Of a stretch of DNA of 37,147 nucleotides, positions 8,563 to 16,279 are shown piece by piece; within the stretch, counting starts at the first letter, position 1; each line of letters starts with the position of its first letter. The translations under genes were made by a program, and so were the position numbers. The DNA comes from JABMPR01 sp964508765 (GTDB taxonomy: Bacteria; Fidelibacterota; UBA8477; JABMPR01), in contig CAZDVD010000026.1 of the NCBI GenBank assembly GCA_964508765.1, positions 1-37,147 on the forward strand, in the 5' to 3' direction. Below the pieces are notes generated by a model. It made no database searches. It was not told the DNA's origin and saw only the letters and a program-made list of their open reading frames with translations.

Positions 8563-8580
8563 GATCTCATTTATGAGATC
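8563..8580 (-). promoter_or_regulatory. Perfect stem-loop between arcC and sucC
   Basis: GATCTCA and TGAGATC form a perfect 7-bp stem with a four-base loop. On the minus strand it lies after the arcC stop and about 25 bases before the sucC start. No T-run follows it, so it is not a typical terminator. An mRNA-processing or stabilising hairpin, or an operator, would fit; the role is inferred. Confidence 0.5.
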
Positions 8581-8594
8581 TTCATTACATTAAA

Positions 8595-9533
8595 TCAACA
8601 AGTGATAATGGTTCCGTTTTGTCCTGAAGTATCTTTTTTGATACTTTCAATGGAGGTAATGATGACTTGCTTGCCGCCACCCTCCAGAAACTTGATACTG
8701 GCTTCAATCTTTGGACCCATGTTGCCAGGAGGGAAATGACCCTCAGCAAGATATTGCTTGGCTTCAGCCAGGGTGAGGCTGGATAGTAGGCGCTCATTCT
8801 CTTTACCAAAGTTTAAGGAAACTCGTTCCACATTTGTAAAAATATATAGCAATTCAGCACCAATTTGGGTGCCTAATAGGGCAGAAGCCTTATCCTTGTC
8901 AATCACTGCATCCAATCCCTCAAGGTTGTTGTCAATATTTCTGAAAGCCGGGACACCCCCACCACCTACTGCAATGACGATATGTCCAGCATCAATGAGT
9001 TCACTTATGACTTTCGAATTGATAATGTCAATGGGCTCTGGGGAGGGGACAACCCGTCTCCAATTACCATTGTCCAGTTCTTTTATACTCCAACCAAATT
9101 GATCTGCCTTTTTATGGGCTTGATCTGCTGGTAATTCAATCCCGATATATTTGGTGGGATTTAAAATAGATGGGTCATTTTCATCAACCAGTACTTGAGA
9201 GATGAGGGTGACAACCTGTCTATGAATCCCATCCTCTCTGAGACGATTGATCAGGGATTGTTCGATCATGTAACCCATACCACCTTCAGTATCTGCTACA
9301 TTGATACCCAGGGGTAAATAGGGGATGGATTCGGCCAGCTCTTCTGTGCGTAGAGCGGCATTGCCAACTTGTGGACCGTTGCCATGGGTGATGACGGGAA
9401 TGATGTCCTTTTTTAGGAGATCAATAATGGATCCCAGACTTTCACGTGTGTGCTTGAACTGGTTCCTTATTGAGTCTACTTCACCGGGAGGAGAGATGGC
9501 ATTTCCACCCAGAGCTACAACTGCTTTTCGCAA
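8595..9533 (-). CDS. arcC: Carbamate kinase
   Basis: Read from TTG 9533 the protein has 312 residues and begins MRKAVVALGGNAISPPGE, the usual carbamate kinase start. The frame is open nine codons further up, but AAGGAG six bases before TTG 9533 decides the start. Family motifs include ITHGNGPQVGN, GINVADTEGGMGYM, VIAVGGGGVPA, VIDKDKASALL and PPGNMGPKIEA. The enzyme makes ATP from carbamoyl phosphate and ADP (or the reverse). No arginine deiminase or ornithine carbamoyltransferase gene is nearby, so the source of carbamoyl phosphate is unknown. It heads the sucCD-ndk cluster. Confidence 0.95.
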   Translation of the reverse strand: MRKAVVALGGNAISPPGEVDSIRNQFKHTRESLGSIIDLLKKDIIPVITHGNGPQVGNAALRTEELAESIPYLPLGINVADTEGGMGYMIEQSLINRLREDGIHRQVVTLISQVLVDENDPSILNPTKYIGIELPADQAHKKADQFGWSIKELDNGNWRRVVPSPEPIDIINSKVISELIDAGHIVIAVGGGGVPAFRNIDNNLEGLDAVIDKDKASALLGTQIGAELLYIFTNVERVSLNFGKENERLLSSLTLAEAKQYLAEGHFPPGNMGPKIEASIKFLEGGGKQVIITSIESIKKDTSGQNGTIITC

Positions 9534-9539
9534 TAGTTT

Positions 9540-9545
9540 CTCCTT
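9540..9545 (-). promoter_or_regulatory. Ribosome binding site deciding the arcC TTG start
   Basis: On the minus strand AAGGAG lies six bases before TTG 9533. This fits the conserved N-terminus (RKAVVALGGN) better than the upstream in-frame TTG at 9560, which would place this site inside the coding region. Confidence 0.75.
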
Positions 9546-9637
9546 CAAGATTAAGAGCAAAGTAATGTATTTGCTGTAATATGAAACTCAACCCAAATCA
9601 AGAGATTCGGGTCAAATTGTCGGATCAAATCTTACAG

Positions 9638-9665
9638 AAAAAGGTGTAGAAAATGAAGCCTTTTT
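9638..9665 (-). terminator. Weak hairpin at the end of the GMC/ABC/LolA-like operon
   Basis: AAAAAGG (9638-9644) pairs with CCTTTTT (9659-9665) across a 14-base loop. On the minus strand this ends in a T5 run and overlaps the stop codon of the LolA-like gene. The stem has only two G-C pairs, so it is a weak terminator at best. Confidence 0.35.
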
Positions 9666-10389
9666 AATCCTGTATAGCATCCTCAGTTTCATCTTCAAAC
9701 ATATAGTCTGGAATCCCCTGATTGACTTTATATTTTTTGAATTGAATGCTGATGGAGCCCTTTAGCCATTCATCAGTCATTTGTGATTCGAAATCCTGCA
9801 TTTCTGTCCACTTTTTACCGAGTCCTTGCATATTTCGAAAATCTGGTGGGAAAGTCATGTTAATGGTTGTTGAGGTAGGCAGATGAATACCATTAACCTC
9901 AGCATATTCTGAATGGAGATGGAAAAATTCCCGACCATCGTGCATCACCCAGGCTTCAGTAATATTTCCAGTCTCCCGATTCACAAAGAAATTTATTTTC
10001 CCCGGTTCATTCATAAATGTGTCTTCCAAGGTCACTTCATAAACCGGTTTCCCATTTACCAACGAATCATTCACAATCTGAAGTGAAACCGAATCTCGCA
10101 AAAAGGTAAAGAAAGGCTGAATACCCTGCTTGGGGACAATGGCAAATCCCTTGACTTCAACTTTACTTTTGTCAGGAGATTTATATAAATAATGAATTTT
10201 CTTGGAAGGCATGCGAAAACCGGGGATATCAAGAGCAAGTATAATGTCTACCTCATAATCTTCAATCTGTTCCCAGTTTCCCAGCATGAGACTCTGTAAT
10301 TCCAGTTGGCTGGGATAGTCCTGGGCTGTTGAGCCAATGGAAATGCTCAGCCCCAGAATAAATATGAAGGTTCTATATATGTGAATCAT
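9664..10389 (-). CDS. LolA/outer-membrane-lipoprotein-sorting-like periplasmic protein
   Basis: The 241 residues start with a signal peptide (FIFILGLSISIGSTAQ). The mature part has the pattern of LolA-like lipid-binding proteins: a helix start (ELQSLMLGNWEQIEDYEVDI), then strands IHYLYKSPDKSKVEVKGF, LVNGKPVYEVTLED and INFFVNRETGNITEAWV. The start overlaps the stop of the upstream ABC permease by four bases, so it is translationally coupled. Such proteins carry lipid or acyl groups through the periplasm. Here it probably works with the adjacent ABC transporter. No partner outer-membrane protein is seen. Confidence 0.65.
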   Translation of the reverse strand: MIHIYRTFIFILGLSISIGSTAQDYPSQLELQSLMLGNWEQIEDYEVDIILALDIPGFRMPSKKIHYLYKSPDKSKVEVKGFAIVPKQGIQPFFTFLRDSVSLQIVNDSLVNGKPVYEVTLEDTFMNEPGKINFFVNRETGNITEAWVMHDGREFFHLHSEYAEVNGIHLPTSTTINMTFPPDFRNMQGLGKKWTEMQDFESQMTDEWLKGSISIQFKKYKVNQGIPDYMFEDETEDAIQD

Positions 10390-11228
10390 GAAAGGATATC
10401 CTTTCTGCGGAATATGATAAGTGCAATACCGAGAAACATGACGATATTAGATACAACGAGACCCAAACCCCTGAATAAATCAGCCCAGGGGATGGGATCA
10501 TGGAAAGCTTGCTCCCAGTTTGAAAAATACGTCGTGAATAGATAAGGCTGAATACTCTTAAATACATCAAGGGGGAGGCTTGATATCATGAGAATGAAGA
10601 TGAACAATGCCATGGTTCCTATCACCGGTCCCACAGCGTTTCTTACCATGGTGGAGAAGAAAATGGCGATCGAACTTACCAGAACCATATTCATAAATGA
10701 GAAGAAATAGGCAATAAAAAATCTAATTAGTGCATCTCCTGATTCAAGGATGAGTACCCCATTGTGAAACACCAGCATATCACCGCCACCATGCCAGATC
10801 AGCCCCAATCCCAGGGTTAAAAACCCGAAATAGGCCACAAAGATGAAAGTATAAATGGTGGTAGCCAGTACTTTGGATGCAAAAATGCTAAGACGTGAGA
10901 TCGGGCGAGTGGCATACACCCTGAATGTTCCGTTAGCGTGCTCCCCGGCAAAGATATCACCACCCACCAGCGCCAGCAGAAAGGGAATATGAATCCAGAA
11001 GAAATTCATAATGAAGTAGGCAGCTGTAAAGCCATTAGTGGGTGAACCTTCAATGAAGAACATCTCTGAAACTGAACCCTCGATTTGAGCTTCAATGTGT
11101 GATGCTCCCATACCATAACCCCAGAGAATCAGGGGTACGATACCTGTAAAAAGAATGATGCCAATATATGAGCGCATCAGCGAGAAAATTTTATATAACT
11201 CGTTTTGAGTCAATTTGAAGAGTATCAT
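10386..11228 (-). CDS. ABC-2 type transporter permease
   Basis: The 280 residues contain about six membrane segments. The N-terminus (LTQNELYKIFSLMRSYIGII) and the region GGDIFAGEHANGTFRVYATRPISRLSIFASKVLA are typical of ABC-2 permeases: E-x-x-NGT-x-x-x-x-x-x-P-x-S-R in the first cytoplasmic loop. A periplasmic loop lies between helices 1 and 2 (about 45-65). Its start overlaps the ATPase stop by four bases. It is the membrane part of an exporter whose cargo is unknown. Confidence 0.9.
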   Translation of the reverse strand: MILFKLTQNELYKIFSLMRSYIGIILFTGIVPLILWGYGMGASHIEAQIEGSVSEMFFIEGSPTNGFTAAYFIMNFFWIHIPFLLALVGGDIFAGEHANGTFRVYATRPISRLSIFASKVLATTIYTFIFVAYFGFLTLGLGLIWHGGGDMLVFHNGVLILESGDALIRFFIAYFFSFMNMVLVSSIAIFFSTMVRNAVGPVIGTMALFIFILMISSLPLDVFKSIQPYLFTTYFSNWEQAFHDPIPWADLFRGLGLVVSNIVMFLGIALIIFRRKDILS

Positions 11229-12187
11229 TTTCCCTCCATGAGTGAGAGAAAGTAATTCTCCAGGCGATTCCTTTGAGAGACCGAGAAAATATTGATTTTC
11301 GCAGCTGTCATGAGTCGAATGAGCTCTGGAATCTTGTTGTAGTGAATTTCAATTGAAATCGCATTGGCCAGGGGAGTGACCTGTGTGACCAGATCGTTCT
11401 TCTCTAAAAAGGAGATCGTTGCAATTGAATCCTCGACCTCCAACTCAATCGTCACATTATCAATTTCACGAAAGATGTTTTGCATGGAACCCTGAGCCGC
11501 GAGTTTGCCATTAAATATGAGAGCTATATCTGAACAGATCAATTCCACTTCATGCAGAAGATGGGAGGATAGAAAAATGGTCACATTCTGTTCTGCTGCA
11601 ATTTTTAGAATAAAATCCCGGATTTCATGCATTCCCTGTGGGTCAAGACCCGTGGTGGGCTCATCCAGTACCAAAAGCTTGGGGTTGGGAAGGAGAGACT
11701 GAGCCAGACCCAGACGCTGCTTCATACCCTGAGAAAAGGTTTTGACCTTGTCCTTACGACGTTCATACAATCCCAGTAAATCCAGCAATTCATTGATGTG
11801 CTCGTCACTATCATGCCCGGTGATTCTGCCCAGAATCTTCATGTTTTGATAGGCGCTGAGGTTCTTATAGAAGTCCGCCCTGTCTACTAGAGCACTCATG
11901 TCCTTTCGAACACTGTGACCTTTGAGACTGGAATTACCCAGAATATCAAAATGTCCCTTGTCAGCAGCTATCAGCCCCGCAAAGACTCTGATGAGGGTCG
12001 ATTTGCCTGCTCCATTGGGACCCAGAAATCCAAAGATGGATCCTCGGGGCACCGTGAGACTCACATCATCAAGAGCCTGGATGGTTTTAAAGCGCTTGGA
12101 TAAGCCATAACAAGCCAGCGCCGGGGACGATTGCACCGAGTGAGTCGTTCCAGCGGATTGAGGTGTAGTTATTTCGGATTCAGTCAT
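11225..12187 (-). CDS. ABC transporter ATP-binding protein
   Basis: The protein has 320 residues. Walker A is GPNGAGKST (56-64), the signature is FSQGMKQRLGLAQ (151-163), and Walker B with the catalytic Glu is LLVLDEPTTGLDP (171-183). The switch region ends IFLSSHLLHEVE. The C-terminal 80 residues form the extra domain common in ABC-2 partner ATPases. The N-terminal 25 residues are Ser/Thr-rich and unusual. It starts 11 bases after the GMC oxidoreductase and overlaps the permease gene, giving one operon. Confidence 0.95.
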   Translation of the reverse strand: MTESEITTPQSAGTTHSVQSSPALACYGLSKRFKTIQALDDVSLTVPRGSIFGFLGPNGAGKSTLIRVFAGLIAADKGHFDILGNSSLKGHSVRKDMSALVDRADFYKNLSAYQNMKILGRITGHDSDEHINELLDLLGLYERRKDKVKTFSQGMKQRLGLAQSLLPNPKLLVLDEPTTGLDPQGMHEIRDFILKIAAEQNVTIFLSSHLLHEVELICSDIALIFNGKLAAQGSMQNIFREIDNVTIELEVEDSIATISFLEKNDLVTQVTPLANAISIEIHYNKIPELIRLMTAAKINIFSVSQRNRLENYFLSLMEGK

Positions 12188-12198
12188 ATTACTTTCAT

Positions 12199-13767
12199 TT
12201 ATTTTTTTGGAATGTTGCTTAGTATGTATTCCGCTACGGCAGTGATGGTCAGACTGGGATTCACACCCAGGTTGGCCGGGATCACCGATCCATCCACAAC
12301 ATACATATTATCATAGCCGTGCACCCTACCTTCAAAGTCGCAAACGCCATCATGTTCCGAACTTCCCATGGCACAGCCACCTAAAATGTGAGCGGTTGAG
12401 GACACATTGAATAGAACTTCAGGCAAGACGCTATAGGCATTGCCTTCCATCTTCTCAGCCATTTTTTCTGCAACCTTATTAGCGATGGGGATATAGGTAG
12501 GAACCATGGGGACACCGGGTGCCTTGGTGGAGTTCATACTCCTGCGACCCAAACGCCACCACCGTCGCTTAAAATCAAATTGCATATAGTTTTCAACCGT
12601 CTGCATGACGAGGAGGATGGCGGTACGATGGGCCCAATTAAAGGGGTTAAGTGCTTCCAGGGCTTTGAGTGGATGTCGGATGACGGTTCCCAAAAACCGG
12701 ATGGGTCTGGGCAGCCAGCCGCCACCACCAACCAGGAGGGTCGTCAACATGGCCATGGCATCTGAGCCCTTGGGATACCGTACAACTTCAACATGGGTAT
12801 CCTTATCCGGATAAATCCCTGATGTAATGGCAATTTCCTTGGAGTAGTTGATATCCTTTTTGTTGGTTTTAACCCCTATAAGGGCTTCTGAATTGGTCCG
12901 GATCAGGTCACCCAATCGATTCGATAGATGGGGGAGGTCACCGTTTTGTCGGGATTTTAACAACAGCTTGACAGTTCCCATAACCCCACCGGCCAGAATG
13001 AGGCCAGGGGATGAGTAAGTGTTAATGCTATGCCGAAAGCCGGTGCTCTTGCGAGTCAGAATGCGGTAGCCTTTGCCGCGATTCAAAATTTGGGTCACTT
13101 CTGTTTCAGGGATGATATCCACACCAAGATTTTCGGCGAGATAGAGATAATTCTTATCCAGAGTGTTTTTTCCATCATCCCGGCAACCCACCATGCAGGC
13201 TCCGCAGAGGGTGCAACCTGTGCGGGGAGGACCTTCACCATTGAAAAAAGGATCAGGGACCTCCTCGCCAGTACTTTCATAGAATACACCAACATCATTG
13301 ATATGAAATGTGTCTTCACCAGTGAGTTCTTTGCACACTTCAGCGAGCATTTCATCGGTAGGGGACAGTGTAGGACTGGGTGTGGCTCCCAACATATGTT
13401 GTGCCGTGGAATAATGGGCTGCTAATATGGCTTTCCAGTCTCCTGGACCCCATTCAGGTTTTTTAAAGACTTCATCAGGTGGAACAAGGAGATTATTTGC
13501 ATACACTAGACTACCCCCACCAACCCCTGATCCATGCAGAATAAAAACATGTTTCAAAAGGGTCAGGCATTGGATTCCATAGAGCTTAAGTTGTGGCAAC
13601 CAGAAGTATTTGCGGAAGTTCCAATTGGTTCTGGCAAAATCTTGAGGCATATAACGTTTGCCTTTTTCGATGACGGCCACAGAGTAACCTTTTTCTGCCA
13701 GACGGAGGGCTGAGACGGATCCGCCGAAACCGGATCCCACTATGATATAATCGTAGGTATGAGACAT
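12199..13767 (-). CDS. Cholesterol-oxidase-like GMC flavoprotein with four-Cys motif
   Basis: The 522 residues begin with an FAD-binding Rossmann motif (YIIVGSGFGGSVSALRLAEKG). HGSGVGGGSLVYANNL at 78-93 matches the GMC flavin segment. Residues 185-195 (CTLCGACMVGC, Cys185, 188, 191 and 195) form the C-x2-C-x2-C-x3-C motif that the ChoD-like branch of GMC oxidoreductases shares, followed by KNTLDKNYLYLAE. The C-terminus has the second GMC motif region (VDGSVIPANLGVNPSLTITAVAE) and AHILGGCAMG. It likely oxidises a hydroxyl or steroid-like substrate; the substrate is unknown. It heads an operon with an ABC exporter and a LolA-like protein. Confidence 0.87.
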   Translation of the reverse strand: MSHTYDYIIVGSGFGGSVSALRLAEKGYSVAVIEKGKRYMPQDFARTNWNFRKYFWLPQLKLYGIQCLTLLKHVFILHGSGVGGGSLVYANNLLVPPDEVFKKPEWGPGDWKAILAAHYSTAQHMLGATPSPTLSPTDEMLAEVCKELTGEDTFHINDVGVFYESTGEEVPDPFFNGEGPPRTGCTLCGACMVGCRDDGKNTLDKNYLYLAENLGVDIIPETEVTQILNRGKGYRILTRKSTGFRHSINTYSSPGLILAGGVMGTVKLLLKSRQNGDLPHLSNRLGDLIRTNSEALIGVKTNKKDINYSKEIAITSGIYPDKDTHVEVVRYPKGSDAMAMLTTLLVGGGGWLPRPIRFLGTVIRHPLKALEALNPFNWAHRTAILLVMQTVENYMQFDFKRRWWRLGRRSMNSTKAPGVPMVPTYIPIANKVAEKMAEKMEGNAYSVLPEVLFNVSSTAHILGGCAMGSSEHDGVCDFEGRVHGYDNMYVVDGSVIPANLGVNPSLTITAVAEYILSNIPKK

Positions 13768-13883
13768 GGAAAAAGCTAGGCGGTATTAGAAGTAATGGTA
13801 CAAAAAAAGCGCCGGTCCCGAGTTTTTTTAGATTATTCTCAGCGTTCAGGAAATAGATCGAAGTTGTAGGTTAGAATAGAAAT

Positions 13884-13912
13884 AAAAAAGCCCCGTTTAT
13901 CACGGAGCTTTT
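13884..13912 (-). terminator. rho-independent terminator of rpmB
   Basis: AAAAGCCCCGT (13886-13896) pairs with ACGGAGCTTTT (13902-13912) with one mismatch and a five-base loop. On the minus strand it ends in a T6 run. It lies 27 bases after the rpmB stop. Confidence 0.88.
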
Positions 13913-13938
13913 AAAATTTTTCTAGATATTGAAAAAAA

Positions 13939-14130
13939 TCAGGCAGCTTTAACTACTTTTCCTGACTTGATACAGCTTGTGCAAACTTTTTTATGTGTTG
14001 TCTGTCCATCGACGGAAACACGAACACGCTGCAGATTAGGTAACCATCTGCGACGAGATTTTTTGTGTGAGTGACTCACATTGTTGCCCGTAACTGGACC
14101 TTTTCCACATATATCACATCGTTTTGCCAT
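13939..14130 (-). CDS. rpmB: 50S ribosomal protein L28
   Basis: The 63 residues begin MAKRCDICGKGPVTGNNVSHS, the standard L28 start, and include KKSRRRWLPNLQ. Two Cys pairs, CDIC near the start and CTSC near the end, make this the zinc-binding C+ form. An ATG two codons upstream (14136) is in frame, but the GGGAG site is only one base from it and seven bases from ATG 14130, so 14130 is used. It stands alone with its own terminator. Confidence 0.97.
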   Translation of the reverse strand: MAKRCDICGKGPVTGNNVSHSHKKSRRRWLPNLQRVRVSVDGQTTHKKVCTSCIKSGKVVKAA

Positions 14131-14137
14131 TTTCATA

Positions 14138-14142
14138 CTCCC
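14138..14142 (-). promoter_or_regulatory. Ribosome binding site deciding the rpmB start
   Basis: GGGAG on the minus strand is seven bases before ATG 14130 but only one base before the in-frame ATG 14136. This supports the conserved MAKRC start. Confidence 0.75.
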
Positions 14143-14524
14143 ATTCTAAAGCGCGCAAATATAGACGGACATGCCCCTGTGTCAAAGAATATTTCACTCC
14201 AAGTTAATGAGATTACTGAATGTATTAGTTTATGAGTTGGGAAGACCAAATTATAATCACTCCCACTTGCTAATGGGGATGGTATGTTGGACTTGAAGTT
14301 ATCAATTAGTCAGCGCAAACAAAGGGGGTGTTGCGAGTGCCTATAGAATCCAATGATCAAACAGACAATGACCTATACGATTTTATTCTGGATTGAGTCC
14401 TCAATGGTTGCGTCCAGTAACGCTACCTACAAGTCAATTCTATAGTCCCGCTTACTCCAGCTTACAAAATGGTTTATCAATCTGAGAGCTCGCTCGGATA
14501 ATTAACTGTTTCAAACTACATTGC
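14143..14524. other. Intergenic region between divergent rpmB and rnd
   Basis: About 380 bases without a convincing gene. It must hold the promoters of both rpmB and rnd, but no clear -35/-10 pair stands out. An AAAGGGGG site at 14321-14328 precedes a GTG (14337) that opens a 19-codon acidic reading frame (to 14396). This is too short to call a gene and might be a leader peptide or chance. I saw no tRNA, hairpin terminator or repeat. Confidence 0.5.
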
Positions 14525-15685
14525 ATGAAACCAATCGGGAGACTCATTCATTTGTTAATCAACAATAGTAAAGATTTAGCTAAATTTATAAACGATATGG
14601 GAACACCACCCTATGTAGCTTTGGATACTGAATTTCTTTCCGAAAAAACCTATTATCCTCAACTCTGTTTGATTCAGATTGCTCACGGTTCCCATGCTGC
14701 CGTCATTGATGCGTTGGCTGATATCGATCTTGAGCCTCTCATCCAATTCCTGAGAAATCCAGATATAGTGAAAGTTTTTCATGCTGCTGAGCAAGACCTG
14801 GTCATATTGTGGAATGATTTCAAACTCCCGCTCACACCTATTTTTGATACTCAAATAGCCGCCATGGTCTGTGGTTTTGGTGATCAAGTATCCTATGCTC
14901 AACTGGTCAAAACCTTAGCCAAAGCTAGAATAGATAAAAGCTCGCAGATTGTTGACTGGTCAAAACGACCACTGCGAGAGCGACATCTTGAATATGCTGA
15001 GGCAGATGTTACACACCTCTGTAAGGTGTATGAGCGTCTCCAGAATAAAATTGACCAACAGGGACGAGCCACCTGGGTAGCTGAAGAGATGAGGAATCTT
15101 TCTGATACAAAGCGCTTTGACTTCAGACCAGAAACCCAGGCAAAAAAGTTAAAATTAAGAAATATGACACCACGGCGCATGGCTATGCTCCACGGATTGG
15201 TTACCTGGCGGGAGGAGCGGGCAAAAATCCAGAACATTCCTCGCGGTTGGGTGATCAAGGATCTTGCCCTGCGTGATCTGGTTTCCAACCCACCTGAGAA
15301 TTTACAGGATCTAGCTCGTGCACGGGGGATTGGAGGGAATGCCCAAGGACAAACTGGACGAGACATTCTGAGGAGCATTCAAAAGGCAAAGGATTTACCC
15401 CTTTCAGAATGCCCGCCAGTTCAGGACAATTCCAACGATGAGGGAATTAATAGTAATGCTATCGTTCTTCTAAGGGCCTTGCTTACGCATGTATGTGAGA
15501 AAAATAATGTTGCCCCCAAGCTCATTGCCTCTAAATCAGACCTGGAACAGTTGACCCTGGGTGCGGGAACCAGATTGTCCCAGGGATGGCGTTGGGAATT
15601 GTATGGAGAACTGGCTGCTCAATTATTACAAGGACAAATATCCCTGACGCTGAGCGAGGGTGAAATAGCAGTTGTCAGCAATTAA
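14525..15685 (+). CDS. rnd: Ribonuclease D
   Basis: The protein has 386 residues with a DEDDy exonuclease domain. Asp34 and Glu36 lie in ALDTEF, Asp91 in FHAAEQDLVILW, and Tyr157 and Asp161 in YAEADVTHL, so the catalytic set is complete. A first HRDC domain spans about 205-285 (RRMAMLHGLVTWREERAK, then LQDLARARGI), and a second HRDC-like helical region fills the C-terminus. The family trims tRNA and other RNA 3' ends. ATG 14525 has no ribosome binding site. GGGAGA at 14537 lies nine bases before an in-frame TTG (14552), which may be the true start. Confidence 0.94.
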   Translation: MKPIGRLIHLLINNSKDLAKFINDMGTPPYVALDTEFLSEKTYYPQLCLIQIAHGSHAAVIDALADIDLEPLIQFLRNPDIVKVFHAAEQDLVILWNDFKLPLTPIFDTQIAAMVCGFGDQVSYAQLVKTLAKARIDKSSQIVDWSKRPLRERHLEYAEADVTHLCKVYERLQNKIDQQGRATWVAEEMRNLSDTKRFDFRPETQAKKLKLRNMTPRRMAMLHGLVTWREERAKIQNIPRGWVIKDLALRDLVSNPPENLQDLARARGIGGNAQGQTGRDILRSIQKAKDLPLSECPPVQDNSNDEGINSNAIVLLRALLTHVCEKNNVAPKLIASKSDLEQLTLGAGTRLSQGWRWELYGELAAQLLQGQISLTLSEGEIAVVSN

Positions 15686-15732
15686 ATTTGATTGGTATGA
15701 GTAAGCAATTATTGAGGAGGATGTATCAATAG

Positions 15733-15933
15733 ATGTCGATTTATATTAGTAAGTATACGTTGATACTCATACTCTTTGGCATCCTGATATTTTTAATTGC
15801 AGCCATATCAGTTCTTTTGAGGATGAAGAAAAAGAAACAGGTTGAGGAACATATACCTGGTGTGGAAGAGATGGCTAAAACCACCTTTTTCTGGTCCGAT
15901 TATCATCGAGGAAAAATTGGGAAAGAGGAGTGA
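15733..15933 (+). CDS. Small single-pass membrane protein
   Basis: The 66 residues hold one N-terminal membrane helix (LILILFGILIFLIAAISVLL), a basic stop-transfer stretch (RMKKKKQ) and a short cytoplasmic tail containing WSDYHRGKIGKEE. A strong GAGGAGG site lies about 11 bases upstream. It follows rnd by 47 bases in the same direction. I do not recognise it. Membrane topology (N-out, C-in) follows the positive-inside rule. Confidence 0.6.
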   Translation: MSIYISKYTLILILFGILIFLIAAISVLLRMKKKKQVEEHIPGVEEMAKTTFFWSDYHRGKIGKEE

Positions 15934-15978
15934 TCGGGTTTTTAATAGAGATGTGTCAGTACAAAGGAAAAAAATGTT

Positions 15979-16179
15979 ATGTTATCTGAGCTGAAGAACA
16001 AAGAAGTCACAATCCACTACAGCCCTATTGAAGGATTTGCACTCCAATCAAAGGGAACCATTTTGGAGCTGTCAGAGAAGTGGATAAAACTCAAATCTCC
16101 AGGCAAAAAGCAAAAAGTGAACTATGAGTATATTCAGGTCGAGCGAATCTTGAAAATTGTGCTCGCTGATCAATATTGA
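15979..16179 (+). CDS. Small SH3/Sm-barrel-like protein of unknown function
   Basis: The 66 residues begin MLSELKNKEVTIHY. They alternate in a beta pattern with a turn at SKGTILELSEKWIKLKS and a final strand VNYEYIQVERILKIV, which is compatible with a small Sm/SH3-like barrel. An AAAGGAAAA site precedes ATG 15979; a nearby out-of-frame ATG at 15974 stops at once. It lies between a small membrane protein and rsgA on the same strand. No function can be given. A nucleic-acid-binding barrel is a guess from pattern only. Confidence 0.6.
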   Translation: MLSELKNKEVTIHYSPIEGFALQSKGTILELSEKWIKLKSPGKKQKVNYEYIQVERILKIVLADQY

Positions 16180-16279
16180 TATTCAATTAAATTGGCTGAA
16201 TGTATGACTTTGTGCATCGATCCATAAATTGGTAATGAAAGGCAACAGGATTTTGATTAATGAGCAAAGTAGGTGAAGA

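Noticed and set aside
13800..13830. A7...T7 segment after the GMC start as a terminator
   Set aside because: The bases between the A and T runs (GCGCCGGTCCCGAG) do not form a stable stem.
14337..14396. 19-codon acidic frame with an AAAGGGGG site
   Set aside because: It is too short to support alone. No attenuator or regulated gene follows it, and the rnd start is 128 bases away.
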